This document shows, in pieces, positions 1-8,543 of a DNA stretch of 64,000 nucleotides (its first letter is position 1; each line of letters begins with the position of its first letter). Location of the stretch: contig NZ_CP107869.1 of the NCBI RefSeq assembly GCF_036013645.1, positions 6,882,001-6,946,000 of the forward strand. Reading direction: 5' to 3'. The stretch comes from Streptomyces sp. NBC_00490. Lineage in GTDB: Bacteria; Actinomycetota; Actinomycetes; Streptomycetales; Streptomycetaceae. Both the position numbers and the translations under genes were made by a program. The notes beneath the pieces were generated by a model. It saw only the letters and a list, made by a program, of their open reading frames with translations, did no database searches and was not told the DNA's origin.

Positions 1-404
1 TGGTCCAGCTGCTGGCGGCGGGTGACCGCCTCCTGGTGCAGCTCCGCCTGGAGCCGCGCCGCGTTCTCGGCGTGCTCCTGGAGGATGCGCTGGGTCTGCG
101 CCCGCGCCTGGCTCAGCTCGCGCTCGGCGTCCTGGCGCAGCTGATCGGCCTGGATCTGGGCGTTGCGGAGCAACTGTTCGGCTTGATAGCCGATGTCGCC
201 GCCGTCGTAGGACGGTCGGGACATGAGGGTGCGCCGCGCCTCGTGCAACTTGGCGCGCAGCACCTCGACCTGGTAGCCGAGGTCCTCGGCGTGCTGGATC
301 GCCTTTTCCCGCTCGGTCTTCAGCCGGTCCATCTCGGCCTCGAACCGAGAGAGGTGGTCGACGTCAGCCGCCGGCACTCGCTCCTGGCTTTCGTAGCCCC
401 GCAC
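1..404 (-). CDS. scy: Scy-like coiled-coil polarity protein, N-terminal part
   Basis: This is the first 134 codons of a gene that runs off the left edge. The start is GTG at 404 and the protein begins MRGYESQERVPAADVDHLSR. The visible sequence is charged, Glu/Gln/Ala-rich heptad-type coiled coil (AELSQARAQTQRILQEH-like stretches) with no membrane segment. I recognise this N-terminus as Scy, the very long coiled-coil scaffold that organises the tip-organising centre of Streptomyces hyphae with DivIVA and FilP. That role is family knowledge; the sequence shows only the coiled-coil head. The length and the C-terminus cannot be judged here. The upstream region (405-788) contains a large palindrome. 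Confidence 0.85.
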   Translation of the reverse strand, partial: MRGYESQERVPAADVDHLSRFEAEMDRLKTEREKAIQHAEDLGYQVEVLRAKLHEARRTLMSRPSYDGGDIGYQAEQLLRNAQIQADQLRQDAERELSQARAQTQRILQEHAENAARLQAELHQEAVTRRQQLD

Positions 405-788
405 TGCGCGGTCCCATCCGTCCCCTGGTCGCGTGTCTGCCCAAACGAGCTCCGTCCATCCGCCGAACGGGGCCCCCGGGGAATGGTGTCAGATCAACGG
501 CGGAGCAAGGGCTGCCGCCCCGACGCTTGTCCCCCGAAACCCGGACCCCGGCGGCTTCTCCGGTCAAAGGTGGTGTCGTCCGCCCGAAGGGCGGGCCCCG
601 CGGCGTCTGGTGCGTGCGATCGCAAGGCGCCGGAAGGTCCTCGTAGCGGAGCTACTAGGGCCTTTCGGCAACGCGGCGAGCGTGCGTACCAGACGTCGCG
701 GGGCAGGCACCACCTTTGACCGGGGGAGCCAGGTCGCCCCCCAAGAGCGGCGACCGCCCCCAACCCTACCGGCCCATATGTACGGGGG
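405..788. other. Intergenic region with nested palindrome
   Basis: This is 384 bases without a credible gene, between the start of scy and the end of the epimerase gene, both on the minus strand. Most of it is the inverted-repeat element at 553-730. The rest would hold the scy promoter, but I cannot point to a convincing -35/-10 pair. Confidence 0.7.
553..730. mobile_element. MITE-like nested inverted repeat
   Basis: The outer arms 553-575 and 708-730 match as inverted repeats at 21 of 23 positions; CCGGTCAAAGGTGGTG (560-575) is perfect. A second inverted pair lies inside (CCCCGCGGCGTCTGGT at 596-611 against its near-complement at about 688-703). A third stem sits around GCCGGAAGGTCC / GGGCCTTTCGGC, with GTAGC...GCTAC at the tip. 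There is no open reading frame and no clear target duplication. It could be a non-autonomous transposon remnant, or a large transcribed hairpin ending the epimerase transcript. I believe similar elements occur elsewhere in Streptomyces genomes but cannot check. Confidence 0.55.
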
Positions 789-1229
789 TCAGTGCTCAGG
801 TGACTCAACAGGCGCCGAAGTGACCAGTTCTGTCAGTACTCCATGGCAATCCTTGGGATGCAGGAACGTGATCCGTGACCCCATGGAGCCGCGTCGCGGC
901 TCCTCGTACAGGACGCGTACGCCCTTGCCGCGGATGTCGGCGGACTCGCCGTCCACATCCGCCGTACCGAAAGCGATGTGGTGCACGCCCTCACCGTTCT
1001 TGGCGAGCCACTTCGCGACGGTGGAGTCCTCGCGGGTCGGTTCGAGGAGCTGCAGGTAGGAAGCTCCGCCGTCCGACGTCTCGTTGATCTTGAGCATGGC
1101 CTCGCGCACGCCCTGCTCCTCGTTGACCTCGGAGTGGTACACCTCGAAGCCGTAGGTGGCCCGGTAGAACTCGACAGTCTTGTCCAGGTCGAAACAGGCG
1201 ATCCCGATGTGGTCGATTCGCGTCAGCAT
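789..1229 (-). CDS. mce: Methylmalonyl-CoA epimerase
   Basis: A 146-residue protein of the vicinal oxygen chelate superfamily that interconverts (2R)- and (2S)-methylmalonyl-CoA in the cytosol. The metal ligands expected for the family are visible: H7 (RIDHIGIA), Q60 (SYLQLLEP), H84 (GEGVHHIAF) and E134 (GVLTELV). Length is typical for bacterial epimerases. The start is ATG at 1229; the frame stays open upstream but that part has no family similarity. It is divergent from the thiolase gene across a 148-bp promoter region, with meaB just beyond. This grouping points to propionyl-CoA/methylmalonyl-CoA metabolism and supply of polyketide extender units (inference). Confidence 0.93.
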   Translation of the reverse strand: MLTRIDHIGIACFDLDKTVEFYRATYGFEVYHSEVNEEQGVREAMLKINETSDGGASYLQLLEPTREDSTVAKWLAKNGEGVHHIAFGTADVDGESADIRGKGVRVLYEEPRRGSMGSRITFLHPKDCHGVLTELVTSAPVESPEH

Positions 1230-1377
1230 GGAACTCAGTGCAGCGCTCCGGAGGTGGTTACGCAACGTGCGCGCGATCACACCGACAGCCCGGTGACGGC
1301 ACGGAGTGCCACTCAGTACATTCGAAGTAAACCCTCGTTCACTCCTCAGCTGTGCAGCTGAAAGGGGATCGCACCTC

Positions 1378-2580
1378 ATGTCTGGTTCGAACAGCACGAC
1401 GTCCGTCATCGTGGCGGGTGCCCGCACCCCGATGGGACGGTTGCTCGGCTCACTCAAGTCCTTCTCCGGAGCCGACCTCGGCGGCTTCGCGATCAAGGCC
1501 GCCCTCGACCGTGCGGGGATCGGCGGCGACCAGGTGCAGTACGTGATCATGGGCCAGGTGCTCCAGGCCGGGGCCGGCCAGATCCCGGCGCGCCAGGCCG
1601 CGGTCAAGGCCGGCATCCCGATGGGCGTCCCGGCGCTCACCATCAACAAGGTCTGTCTGTCGGGCCTCGACGCGATCGCGCTGGCCGACCAGCTGATCCG
1701 CGCGGGCGAGTTCGACGTGATCGTCGCGGGCGGCCAGGAGTCCATGACCAACGCCCCCCACCTGCTCCCGAAGTCCCGCGAGGGCTTCAAGTACGGCGCC
1801 ATCGAGATGCTCGACGCCATGGCGTACGACGGTCTGACCGACCCGTGGGAGAACATCCCCATGGGCGAGTCGACCGAGAAGCACAACACCCGCCTCGGCA
1901 TCCAGCGCGCCGAGCAGGACGAGATCGCCGCCCTGTCCCACCAGCGCGCCGCCGCCGCCCAGAAGAACGGCCTCTTCGAGGCCGAGATCACCCCGATCGA
2001 GATCCCGCAGCGCAAGGGCGAGCCGGTCGTCTTCAGCAAGGACGAGGGCATCCGCGCGGAGACGACCGCGGAGTCCCTGGGCAAGCTGCGCCCGGCGTTC
2101 ACCCGCGACGGCACCATCACGGCGGGCACCTCCTCGCAGATCTCCGACGGTGCCGCGGCCGTGGTCGTGATGAGCAAGACCAAGGCGCAGGAGCTCGGCC
2201 TGGAGTGGATCGCCGAGATCGGCGCCCACGGCAATGTGGCGGGACCGGACAACTCCCTCCAGTCCCAGCCGTCCAACGCCATCCTCCACGCCCTGAAGAA
2301 GGAGGGCCTGGACGTCTCCGACCTCGACCTGATCGAGATCAACGAGGCCTTCGCCGCCGTCGCGGTCCAGTCAATGAAGGACCTCGGGGTGTCCTCCGAA
2401 ACGGTGAACGTCAACGGCGGTGCCATCGCCCTGGGCCACCCGATCGGCATGTCCGGCGCCCGTCTGGTGCTGCACCTGGCACTGGAGCTGAAGCGGCGCG
2501 GCGGCGGTGTCGGCGCGGCCGCGCTGTGCGGCGGCGGCGGTCAGGGTGACGCGCTCATCGTGCGGGTACCCAAGGCCTGA
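1378..2580 (+). CDS. Acetyl-CoA C-acetyltransferase (thiolase)
   Basis: A 400-residue cytosolic thiolase that condenses two acetyl-CoA to acetoacetyl-CoA or runs in reverse. The nucleophilic cysteine is C93 in [12 protein letters not shown]. The C-terminal signatures are [25 protein letters not shown] (H354) and CGGGGQGDA (C384). The start is ATG at 1378, preceded by AAAGGGG with good spacing; an in-frame start at 1306 adds a tail without similarity. The meaB gene follows 30 bases downstream, so the two are probably cotranscribed. The family assignment is secure. Whether it works in biosynthesis or degradation cannot be read from sequence. Confidence 0.93.
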   Translation: MSGSNSTTSVIVAGARTPMGRLLGSLKSFSGADLGGFAIKAALDRAGIGGDQVQYVIMGQVLQAGAGQIPARQAAVKAGIPMGVPALTINKVCLSGLDAIALADQLIRAGEFDVIVAGGQESMTNAPHLLPKSREGFKYGAIEMLDAMAYDGLTDPWENIPMGESTEKHNTRLGIQRAEQDEIAALSHQRAAAAQKNGLFEAEITPIEIPQRKGEPVVFSKDEGIRAETTAESLGKLRPAFTRDGTITAGTSSQISDGAAAVVVMSKTKAQELGLEWIAEIGAHGNVAGPDNSLQSQPSNAILHALKKEGLDVSDLDLIEINEAFAAVAVQSMKDLGVSSETVNVNGGAIALGHPIGMSGARLVLHLALELKRRGGGVGAAALCGGGGQGDALIVRVPKA

Positions 2581-2610
2581 GCTGTACTTTTCTCACGGAT
2601 CGGAGCTGTG

Positions 2611-3567
2611 ATGCAGGACGTCTCCTCTCTGGTGGCCCAGGCGAGGGAGGGCAGGCCACGTGCCGTGGCCCGGCTGATCTCCCTGGTGGAGGGGGCGTCC
2701 CCGCAGCTCAGGGAGGTCATGGCGGCGCTCGCCCCGCTGACGGGCAACGCGTACGTCGTGGGCCTCACCGGCTCGCCGGGCGTGGGCAAGTCCACGTCCA
2801 CGTCCGCCCTGGTCACCGCGTACCGCAAGCAGGGCAGGCGGGTCGGCGTCCTGGCCGTCGACCCGTCCTCGCCCTTCTCGGGCGGCGCCCTGCTGGGCGA
2901 CCGCGTCCGGATGTCGGACCACGCCTCCGACCCGGGCGTCTACATCCGCTCGATGGCCACCCGCGGCCACCTCGGCGGCCTGGCCTGGTCGGCCCCGCAG
3001 GCGATCCGGGTCCTGGACGCGGCGGGCTGCGACGTCGTCCTGGTCGAGACGGTCGGCGTCGGCCAGTCGGAGGTCGAGATCGCCTCGCAGGCGGACACCA
3101 GCGTCGTCCTCCTCGCCCCGGGCATGGGCGACGGCATCCAGGCGGCCAAGGCCGGAATCCTGGAGATCGGCGATGTGTACGTCGTCAACAAGGCCGACCG
3201 GGACGGCGCCGACGCCACCGCCCGCGAGCTCAACCACATGCTGGGCCTCGGCGAGTCCCGCGGCCCCGGCGACTGGCGCCCGCCCATCGTGAAGACGGTC
3301 GCCGCCCGCTCCGAGGGCATCGACGAGGTCGTCGAGGCGCTGGAGAAGCACCGCGCCTGGATGGAGGAGCGCGGCGTCCTGGCCGAGCGCCGCCGCGCCC
3401 GCGCCGCCCGCGAGGTGGAGACCATCGCGGTCACGGCCCTGCGCGAGAGGATCGGCGACCTGCACGGGGACCGGCGCCTGGACGCGCTGGCGGACCGGAT
3501 CGTGGCCGGGGAACTGGACCCGTACAGGGCGGCCGACGAGCTGGTGGCGGGCCTGACGCAGGGCTGA
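2611..3567 (+). CDS. meaB: MeaB-type G-protein chaperone of acyl-CoA mutase
   Basis: A 318-residue P-loop GTPase of the MeaB/ArgK/MMAA family, which protects and reloads B12-dependent acyl-CoA mutases. Walker A is GSPGVGKS at 54-61. The family motif VDPSSPFSGG starts at 83, the switch segment ETVGVGQSE lies around 146, and the guanine-specificity motif NKAD is at 193-196. ATG at 2611 is preferred because CGGAG lies five bases before it; GTG at 2608 is the alternative. No mutase gene is adjacent. The nearest is icmA at 20060, so the client may be IcmA or a methylmalonyl-CoA mutase outside the window. Confidence 0.93.
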   Translation: MQDVSSLVAQAREGRPRAVARLISLVEGASPQLREVMAALAPLTGNAYVVGLTGSPGVGKSTSTSALVTAYRKQGRRVGVLAVDPSSPFSGGALLGDRVRMSDHASDPGVYIRSMATRGHLGGLAWSAPQAIRVLDAAGCDVVLVETVGVGQSEVEIASQADTSVVLLAPGMGDGIQAAKAGILEIGDVYVVNKADRDGADATARELNHMLGLGESRGPGDWRPPIVKTVAARSEGIDEVVEALEKHRAWMEERGVLAERRRARAAREVETIAVTALRERIGDLHGDRRLDALADRIVAGELDPYRAADELVAGLTQG

Positions 3568-3715
3568 GGCGCCCTGGTCAACTCCGCGGCGCCGCTGATA
3601 CGTTGATCCGCATGTTCCTCTCCCTGGCATAGAGCGCACACCGAGTCACGGTCGAGCACACCGCTCCCGTGACTCCCCGGTGTCCGCCTTCCGCCTCTTC
3701 TCCGAGGAACTCACC

Positions 3716-4942
3716 ATGTCCGCGTCCTACGCGCGCGTACTGCGCATTCCGCATGCCCGCCGCACCTTCGCCACCGCCCTGGTCGGCAGACTGTCGTACG
3801 GCATCGTCCCGCTGTCCGTGATGCTCGCCGTGACCCGCGCCTCCGGCTCGTACGCCGTGGCGGGCACCGTGATGGCCCTGTTCGGCGCCACCGTCGTCTT
3901 CCTGGCGCCCGCGAGGGCCTCGCTGATCGACCGGTACGGGCCGCGCCGGGCGCTCGTGCCGATGCTCGTCGCCTACACCGTCCTGCTCGGTCTGCTGACC
4001 GCGGCCGTCTGGCGGCCCGGCGCGCCGGCGTACGTCCTGGGCGCCCTCACCGCCCTCGCCGGCGCCTGCGTGCCGCCGCTCGGCCCGACCATGCGGACCG
4101 TCTGGAGCCGGCTCGCCCCGGACCGCGACCTGCTGCAACGCGCGTACAGCCTCGACGCCGTCGCCGAGGAACTGCTCTTCGTCTCGGGCCCGCTGCTGGT
4201 GGGCGTCCTGGTCGGGGTCGCCGCGCCGGCGGCCGGGATCGTCGTGGGGGCGGCGCTGATGGTGACGGGGGCGGTCGGGTTCGTGTCGTCGCCGGTGGTG
4301 CGGGGCATGGCGCCCGCGGGCCGCAGTGGGGCCGACGGCCGGGGCGGGCGCGGTCGTCCCGTGCTGCGGAGGATCGGACGGCCCGTCACCGCCGCCGTGG
4401 CCGTCGGGATCGCTCTCGGTGTGCTCGATCTGCTGGTCATGGTCTTCGCCGAACGGCACCACCACGGCGGGGCGAGCGTGGCCTGGGTACTGGCCGCGCT
4501 GTCCGCCGGGAGCGCCGTCGGCGGCCTGCTGAACGGTGCCGTCCACTGGCGTATGTCCGCCCCGGTCCGGCTGGCCCTGCTGACGGCGGGCCTCGGTCTC
4601 GCGCTCCTCGGCGCCGGTCTCGCCCCGGGCCTGGGCACGCTCACCCTGGCCATGACGGTGGCCGGCTTCTTCGTGTCGCCGGCCCTCACCACCGCGTATC
4701 TCCTCGCGGACGAGGCCGTCGCCGACGCGGCGCGCACCCGGGCCGGTGCCTGGGTCAACACGGCGGTCAACGCCGGGAGCACGGCCGGTACGGCCGCGGC
4801 CGGTGTCCTCGCGGGACGGCTGCCGGTGGCCGGGTGCTTCGCGGTGACCGGCGCGGCCGTCGTCCTGACGGCACTGGCCGTGGCGAAAGGCGCCCGGCGC
4901 GGCCGTACGGCTGAGGCGAAGGCAGCCCTGGCCGCCGTATGA
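3716..4942 (+). CDS. MFS transporter
   Basis: A 408-residue integral membrane protein with about twelve hydrophobic helices, of the major facilitator superfamily. The loop after helix 2 has LIDRYGPRRALV, the usual short basic MFS signature, and the central loop is Gly/Arg-rich (about residues 200-215). The start is ATG at 3716 after TCCGAGGAAC; an upstream in-frame GTG at 3680 would add a non-conserved leader. It is monocistronic and convergent with the PepSY gene across two strong hairpins. The substrate is not predictable; drug or metabolite export is the usual guess for this subgroup. Confidence 0.85.
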   Translation: MSASYARVLRIPHARRTFATALVGRLSYGIVPLSVMLAVTRASGSYAVAGTVMALFGATVVFLAPARASLIDRYGPRRALVPMLVAYTVLLGLLTAAVWRPGAPAYVLGALTALAGACVPPLGPTMRTVWSRLAPDRDLLQRAYSLDAVAEELLFVSGPLLVGVLVGVAAPAAGIVVGAALMVTGAVGFVSSPVVRGMAPAGRSGADGRGGRGRPVLRRIGRPVTAAVAVGIALGVLDLLVMVFAERHHHGGASVAWVLAALSAGSAVGGLLNGAVHWRMSAPVRLALLTAGLGLALLGAGLAPGLGTLTLAMTVAGFFVSPALTTAYLLADEAVADAARTRAGAWVNTAVNAGSTAGTAAAGVLAGRLPVAGCFAVTGAAVVLTALAVAKGARRGRTAEAKAALAAV

Positions 4943-4947
4943 CGAGA

Positions 4948-4980
4948 CCGGCGGGCGCGGCCAGAAGCCGCGCCCGCCGG
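4948..4980. terminator. Strong hairpin after MFS gene
   Basis: A perfect 14-bp stem (CCGGCGGGCGCGGC with its complement) and a CAGAA loop begin six bases after the MFS stop codon. It probably acts as a bidirectional terminator between convergent genes. There is no T-tract, as is common in Streptomyces. Confidence 0.75.
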
Positions 4981-4993
4981 GTGGGGGGATCCG

Positions 4994-5020
4994 AGGGCCC
5001 GGCGGGGGAGGCCGGGCCCT
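4994..5020. terminator. Second hairpin between convergent genes
   Basis: A ten-base perfect stem, AGGGCCCGGC with its complement, has a seven-base loop. It lies 15 bases before the stop of the minus-strand PepSY gene and is the likely terminator for that gene. Confidence 0.65.
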
Positions 5021-5035
5021 CTGCGGAGGGGAAGG

Positions 5036-5662
5036 TCAGTCGTCCTGGTCCTGGGTGAGCTTGCCCGTGTCGAGGGCGCCCTTCCACTCGGAGGTCACCT
5101 TGTTCTTCACGGTCTCCACGCTCCACGCCACGGTGCCGTTGTCGTCGTCGACGCCGACCTCGGTGACCGTGCCCTTGGCCGCGGCCGCCTTCGCGATCTC
5201 ACGGGCGTCGAACTCGGCGCCCTTCAGCGCGGCCAGTTCGGCGCGGTCCTCGCTGTCGTTGTCCTCGTCGGCGTCGCGGTGGGCGCCGAGGACCTTGCCG
5301 GTGTCCGGGGCGACGTTGACGCTGTACTCGGCGCCGTCGCCCTTGACCACGTCCACGTCCCACGTGCCGGCGTCGGCGCCGTCGTCGTCCACGTCGGCGG
5401 AGACGGCGGTGCCCGGGGTGTGCTTGAGCGCGGCCGCGATCGCCTCGGCGGCGGTGACGTCCCCGTCGGCGGTCGCCGTACGGTCGTCGTCGTCGCGGTC
5501 GTTCACGTCGTCGGCGTCGTCCCGATCCGCGATCACCTGCGCGCCGGCGCTCGCCTGACGCTGCGCCGTCGTGTCGTCGTCGCCCGCCGCGAAGGCCGCG
5601 ACGGTCCCGCCGGTGACCAGGGCGGCGGCGGTCAGGGTGGCGATGACGATGTTGCGCTTCAT
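5036..5662 (-). CDS. Secreted PepSY-domain protein
   Basis: A 208-residue exported protein. A Sec-type signal peptide (MKRNIVIATLTAAALVTGG, cleaved near AFA-AG) precedes an Asp-rich acidic linker and two PepSY-like repeats of about 60-70 residues. The first ends TGKVLGAHRD; the second contains GTVAWSVETV. PepSY proteins are often encoded next to OmpR/PhoB-type two-component systems and may inhibit proteases or sense the envelope. Here the divergent neighbour is only a decayed kinase (5791-6503) and no response regulator is present. The acidic composition would suit cation binding (inference). The frame is secure; the function is open. Confidence 0.82.
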   Translation of the reverse strand: MKRNIVIATLTAAALVTGGTVAAFAAGDDDTTAQRQASAGAQVIADRDDADDVNDRDDDDRTATADGDVTAAEAIAAALKHTPGTAVSADVDDDGADAGTWDVDVVKGDGAEYSVNVAPDTGKVLGAHRDADEDNDSEDRAELAALKGAEFDAREIAKAAAAKGTVTEVGVDDDNGTVAWSVETVKNKVTSEWKGALDTGKLTQDQDD

Positions 5663-5755
5663 GAGGTTTTCCTGCCTATTCGGTCGGCTTCACTCGGTTT
5701 CAGCGATTCGCTCGCTTTCGACATGACCAAACATCGCCGATCGACACTGAGGGGA

Positions 5756-5783
5756 ACCTGAAGCCACCTGAAGCGATCTTCAG
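5756..5783. promoter_or_regulatory. Possible OmpR-type operator repeats
   Basis: ACCTGAAG occurs twice with a 10-bp period (5756 and 5766), followed by the inverted half CTTCAG at 5778. Direct repeats with about one helical turn of spacing are typical of OmpR/PhoB-family binding sites. The site lies between the PepSY gene and the decayed kinase. Confidence 0.4.
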
Positions 5784-5790
5784 CTCGGCT

Positions 5791-6503
5791 TTGCGAACCT
5801 TTACGTACGTGGCGCCTCATCGACGGGCGGACACCCAGGCGGAACGCTCGGCACGCGGCGTGGCCACCCTGCTCGCCACCGGGAAGTGCTACGCCGACCT
5901 TGACCTGGCCGACGAGAACCCGGTCCAGGTCGTCGACGCGAACGGCACGCTGGTCGCGGTCAGCGACGGCCTGGAGCGGATCAGCGGCACCGCCACCGAC
6001 GCGGTGAAGGCCCAGGCGTACCGGGCAGCTCGAGCGGCTCGGGCGACGACGACGCGGACGACGGCACCGCCCGCGAACCCGGCGAGAGTGGGCGCCGCCC
6101 ATCCGGAGTTGCTGGACGTCCCGGGCACGCGCAGTGCAGGACACCGTACGACTCCTGCGGCTCGCCGCCGATCTGCTGGTCGCCGGGAGGCGCGGGCGCG
6201 CGACGGGGTGGCCGTCGAGTTGGCGGACGTGGAGGTGGCCGGGGCCCGGAGCCGGCTGGGGCGGGTGATCGGTGATCTGCTTGACCACGCCCAGCGGCAC
6301 GCCCGTTCGGCGGTCGGTGTGACCGTACGGCGGGACGGGGCGTGGGCCGCCGTCGACGACCAGGCCCGCAGCCGTGATGGCGGCGGCGCCGGGCTCGGGC
6401 TCGCCATCGCCCGGACGTCGCCGCACGTCACGGCGGCACGCTCACGGTCCGCGACGCACCGGCAGGCGGAGCCCTGTTCGAACTCCGCCTGCCGCTCGGT
6501 TAG
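5791..6503 (+). pseudogene. Decayed sensor histidine kinase
   Basis: Pieces of an EnvZ/PhoR-type kinase are visible in different frames. The N-terminal extracellular segment reads DLADENPVQVVDANGTLVAV and ERISGTATDAVKAQ. A dimerisation-region scrap (VQDTVRLLRLAADLLV) is in another frame. The ATPase domain follows (RVIGDLLDHAQRHA, then GAGLGLAIA), and after a frame change near 6410 comes the end RHGGTLTVRDAPAGGALFEL to TAG at 6501. The membrane helices, HAMP domain, phospho-acceptor His and G1 box are deleted. With the missing response regulator, this is the remnant of a two-component operon that once flanked the PepSY gene. Confidence 0.8.
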
Positions 6504-6517
6504 CTGTCGTTACCCGG

Positions 6518-6994
6518 TCAGGGGCGCCCGCGCTGGCCGCGCAGATGCTCCGCGATGGGCTTGAGGGACTTGTCGAGCTCCGCCAGGGAGTCGGGGTTCA
6601 GCAGGTCGATGAAGTGGCGCCGCACAGACGCCACGTGGTGTGGCGCGACCTTCTTCATCGTCTCCATGCCGTGCTCGGTCAGGACCGCGTACAGACCGCG
6701 GCGGTCCGACTCGCAGTTCTCGCGCCGCACCAGGTCCGCGTTCTCCATACGGGTGATCTGGTGCGAGAGGCGACTCTTGGACTGGAGGGTGGCGGACGCG
6801 AGATCGCTCATCCGCATCCGTACGTCCTCCGACTCGGAGAGATTCACCAGGATCTCGTAGTCGTTCATTGTCAGGCCGAACGGCTGGAGGTCCTTCTCGA
6901 GCTGGTACGTCAACAGCCTGTTGACCTCCAGGTGGGTGCGCCAGGCGCACTGCTCCGCATCAGTCAGCCAGGGCGTGGCCGTCTCGGTCTCCAT
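6518..6994 (-). CDS. MarR-family regulator
   Basis: A 158-residue winged-helix dimer protein. The central part carries the MarR fold: NDYEILVNLSESEDVRMRMS, then the recognition helix region QSKSRLSHQITRME and the wing DRRGLYAVLTEHG. The N-terminus TDAEQCAWRTHLEVNRLL is typical of a large Streptomyces subgroup. The start is ATG at 6994. No Shine-Dalgarno is evident (GACTTCATTC precedes), but TAGGTA/TAGACT lies close upstream, so the message may be leaderless. It faces the AIM24 cluster and shares its strand. The target and ligand are unknown. Confidence 0.88.
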   Translation of the reverse strand: METETATPWLTDAEQCAWRTHLEVNRLLTYQLEKDLQPFGLTMNDYEILVNLSESEDVRMRMSDLASATLQSKSRLSHQITRMENADLVRRENCESDRRGLYAVLTEHGMETMKKVAPHHVASVRRHFIDLLNPDSLAELDKSLKPIAEHLRGQRGRP

Positions 6995-7089
6995 GAATGA
7001 AGTCTACCTAAGAAGTTGAAAGGCGAACTAGTGAGGGTTTCGGCGTGACGGCGTGCACACGTTCGACGTCACACTCCGCAGACTACCGC

Positions 7090-7887
7090 TCACAGCCCGA
7101 AGCGACGCTGGAGGTCCCCCAGCTGTCCGGGAAGGCGCGGTGTGCCCGCCTGCTGTGAAGGGCCTGTGGAGGGCACTCCGGAACCGGGTACTCCGGCCTG
7201 CTGGGGAACCGCCCCCGTGGCCTGCTCCGCCATCAGTGCCTCGGACGACTGGAGCAGTACGGTGCCGGCCCCCACGAACTCGAACTGATGCTCCTCCCCA
7301 GAGGCCCCGCCCAGGCCCGTCATCGCACGTAGACCGCCCATCAGACCGGTCATGTAGCCGTGGTCGTAGTGATGGCACGGCGACGGGCAGTCGGCCCAGC
7401 CGACGAGCGCCTGCGGGTCCACCCGGATCGGGGGTTCCATGAACACCACCGGGCCGTTAGATGCGGCCACGAACTTTCCGGTTCCGATCAGGGTCAGAAA
7501 ACCCGGCACGATCGATTGCTTGAGGGCGAGACTTGGCTGAAAAGCGAGCAGGTTGCCTGAGCGAATGGTCAGGTTGCCGTTCTCGAGATCGTACGAATTC
7601 ACGTCGAAGGCCCGGTCGGCGAGCAGCATCTTGCCCGAACCCTCGGCCACGACCCAGTCGCTAGCGTGCAGAGGCGAATGGAAGGACGTACGGACAAGTC
7701 GGTCGAGTCGCCCGTGCCCGACACCGTTGAAATCGATCGAACCGTAGTAGGCGATCATCTTCCCCTTCTGCAGGAACCACTGGCTCCCCTTGAGCTCCAC
7801 GCAGAAGGTGTAGTTGTTCACGTTGTCGTCGACGGGCAGTGTCGCGGGGTCGTGGACGGTGGGGCCCGCGCCCGGGTAGGTGCTCAC
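7090..7887 (-). CDS. AIM24-family protein (third of three)
   Basis: A 265-residue protein with the Gly-rich beta-helix-like AIM24/TerD-associated fold: GMGDGR-type repeats are absent, but the family's VFMEPP, GGLRAMTGLGGASGEE and QFEFVGAGTVLLQSSE segments are present. The C-terminal 40 residues are Pro/Gly/Gln-rich and probably disordered. The start GTG at 7887 overlaps the stop of the preceding gene (GTGA), so it is translationally coupled. The function of bacterial AIM24 proteins is not established. The three-gene tandem suggests a hetero-oligomeric assembly (inference). Confidence 0.82.
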   Translation of the reverse strand: MSTYPGAGPTVHDPATLPVDDNVNNYTFCVELKGSQWFLQKGKMIAYYGSIDFNGVGHGRLDRLVRTSFHSPLHASDWVVAEGSGKMLLADRAFDVNSYDLENGNLTIRSGNLLAFQPSLALKQSIVPGFLTLIGTGKFVAASNGPVVFMEPPIRVDPQALVGWADCPSPCHHYDHGYMTGLMGGLRAMTGLGGASGEEHQFEFVGAGTVLLQSSEALMAEQATGAVPQQAGVPGSGVPSTGPSQQAGTPRLPGQLGDLQRRFGL

Positions 7888-8543
7888 AGCTTCTCCTCCG
7901 ACGCCTGGACGAACACCGATCCGTGACCACTGAGCTCCAGCTGGAAGGCCTCGCCGGAGCCGCGGCCCACCATGTCGCGCCAGCCGAGCGCGGTGGACAG
8001 CTTGTTGCGGACGTCCCCGTGGTGGGCGACGTAGGCCTGCGGGTCGACATGGACCGGACGCTGCGGGGTGATCGGCAGCTCGATGACGCCGCCGTGGGCC
8101 ATCACGGCGACCGAGCCGTGTCCCTTGAGGGTGGTGGTGAACAGCCCCTGGCCGGTGACCTGGCCGCGGACCATGCCCATGACGCCGCCCTGCGAGCCCA
8201 TGAACATCGTGCCCTGATCGAGGGTGCCCTCGAAGGCGAGAAGGCGGTCCGCCTCGACGTACAGGGTGTCGCCGGTGAGGTTGATCACCTGGACGTGGTG
8301 GCCGCCGTGCCCGAACAGGACGGTGCCGCTGCCCTCCACGGTCATCAGGGGAGTGACCTCGCCCGCGACCCGGCGCCCGATCATCGACGCGATCCCGCCC
8401 TGGCCGCCCTGGGTGTTGGGCGTGAAGGACACCTCGCCCCGGTAGGCGAGCATCGCGCCGCGCTGACTGAACAGCCGCTGCCCGGGCATGACGGTCGCCT
8501 CGACCATCTTCGAGTTCAGCTCACGGAAGGCCATCTCAGACAT
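7884..8543 (-). CDS. AIM24-family protein (second of three)
   Basis: A 219-residue soluble protein of the AIM24 family, with the repeated GSGTVLFGHGG, QGLFTTTLKGHGSVAVM and EAFQLELSGHGSVFVQAS strands that define it. No signal peptide or membrane helix. ATG at 8543 is chosen because the gene then overlaps the upstream stop by eight bases; ATG at 8534 (MAFRELNSK) is an alternative. The downstream gene starts inside its stop codon. Its motifs match those of the first and third copies in the same order, so the operon probably arose by tandem duplication. Confidence 0.82.
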   Translation of the reverse strand: MSEMAFRELNSKMVEATVMPGQRLFSQRGAMLAYRGEVSFTPNTQGGQGGIASMIGRRVAGEVTPLMTVEGSGTVLFGHGGHHVQVINLTGDTLYVEADRLLAFEGTLDQGTMFMGSQGGVMGMVRGQVTGQGLFTTTLKGHGSVAVMAHGGVIELPITPQRPVHVDPQAYVAHHGDVRNKLSTALGWRDMVGRGSGEAFQLELSGHGSVFVQASEEKL

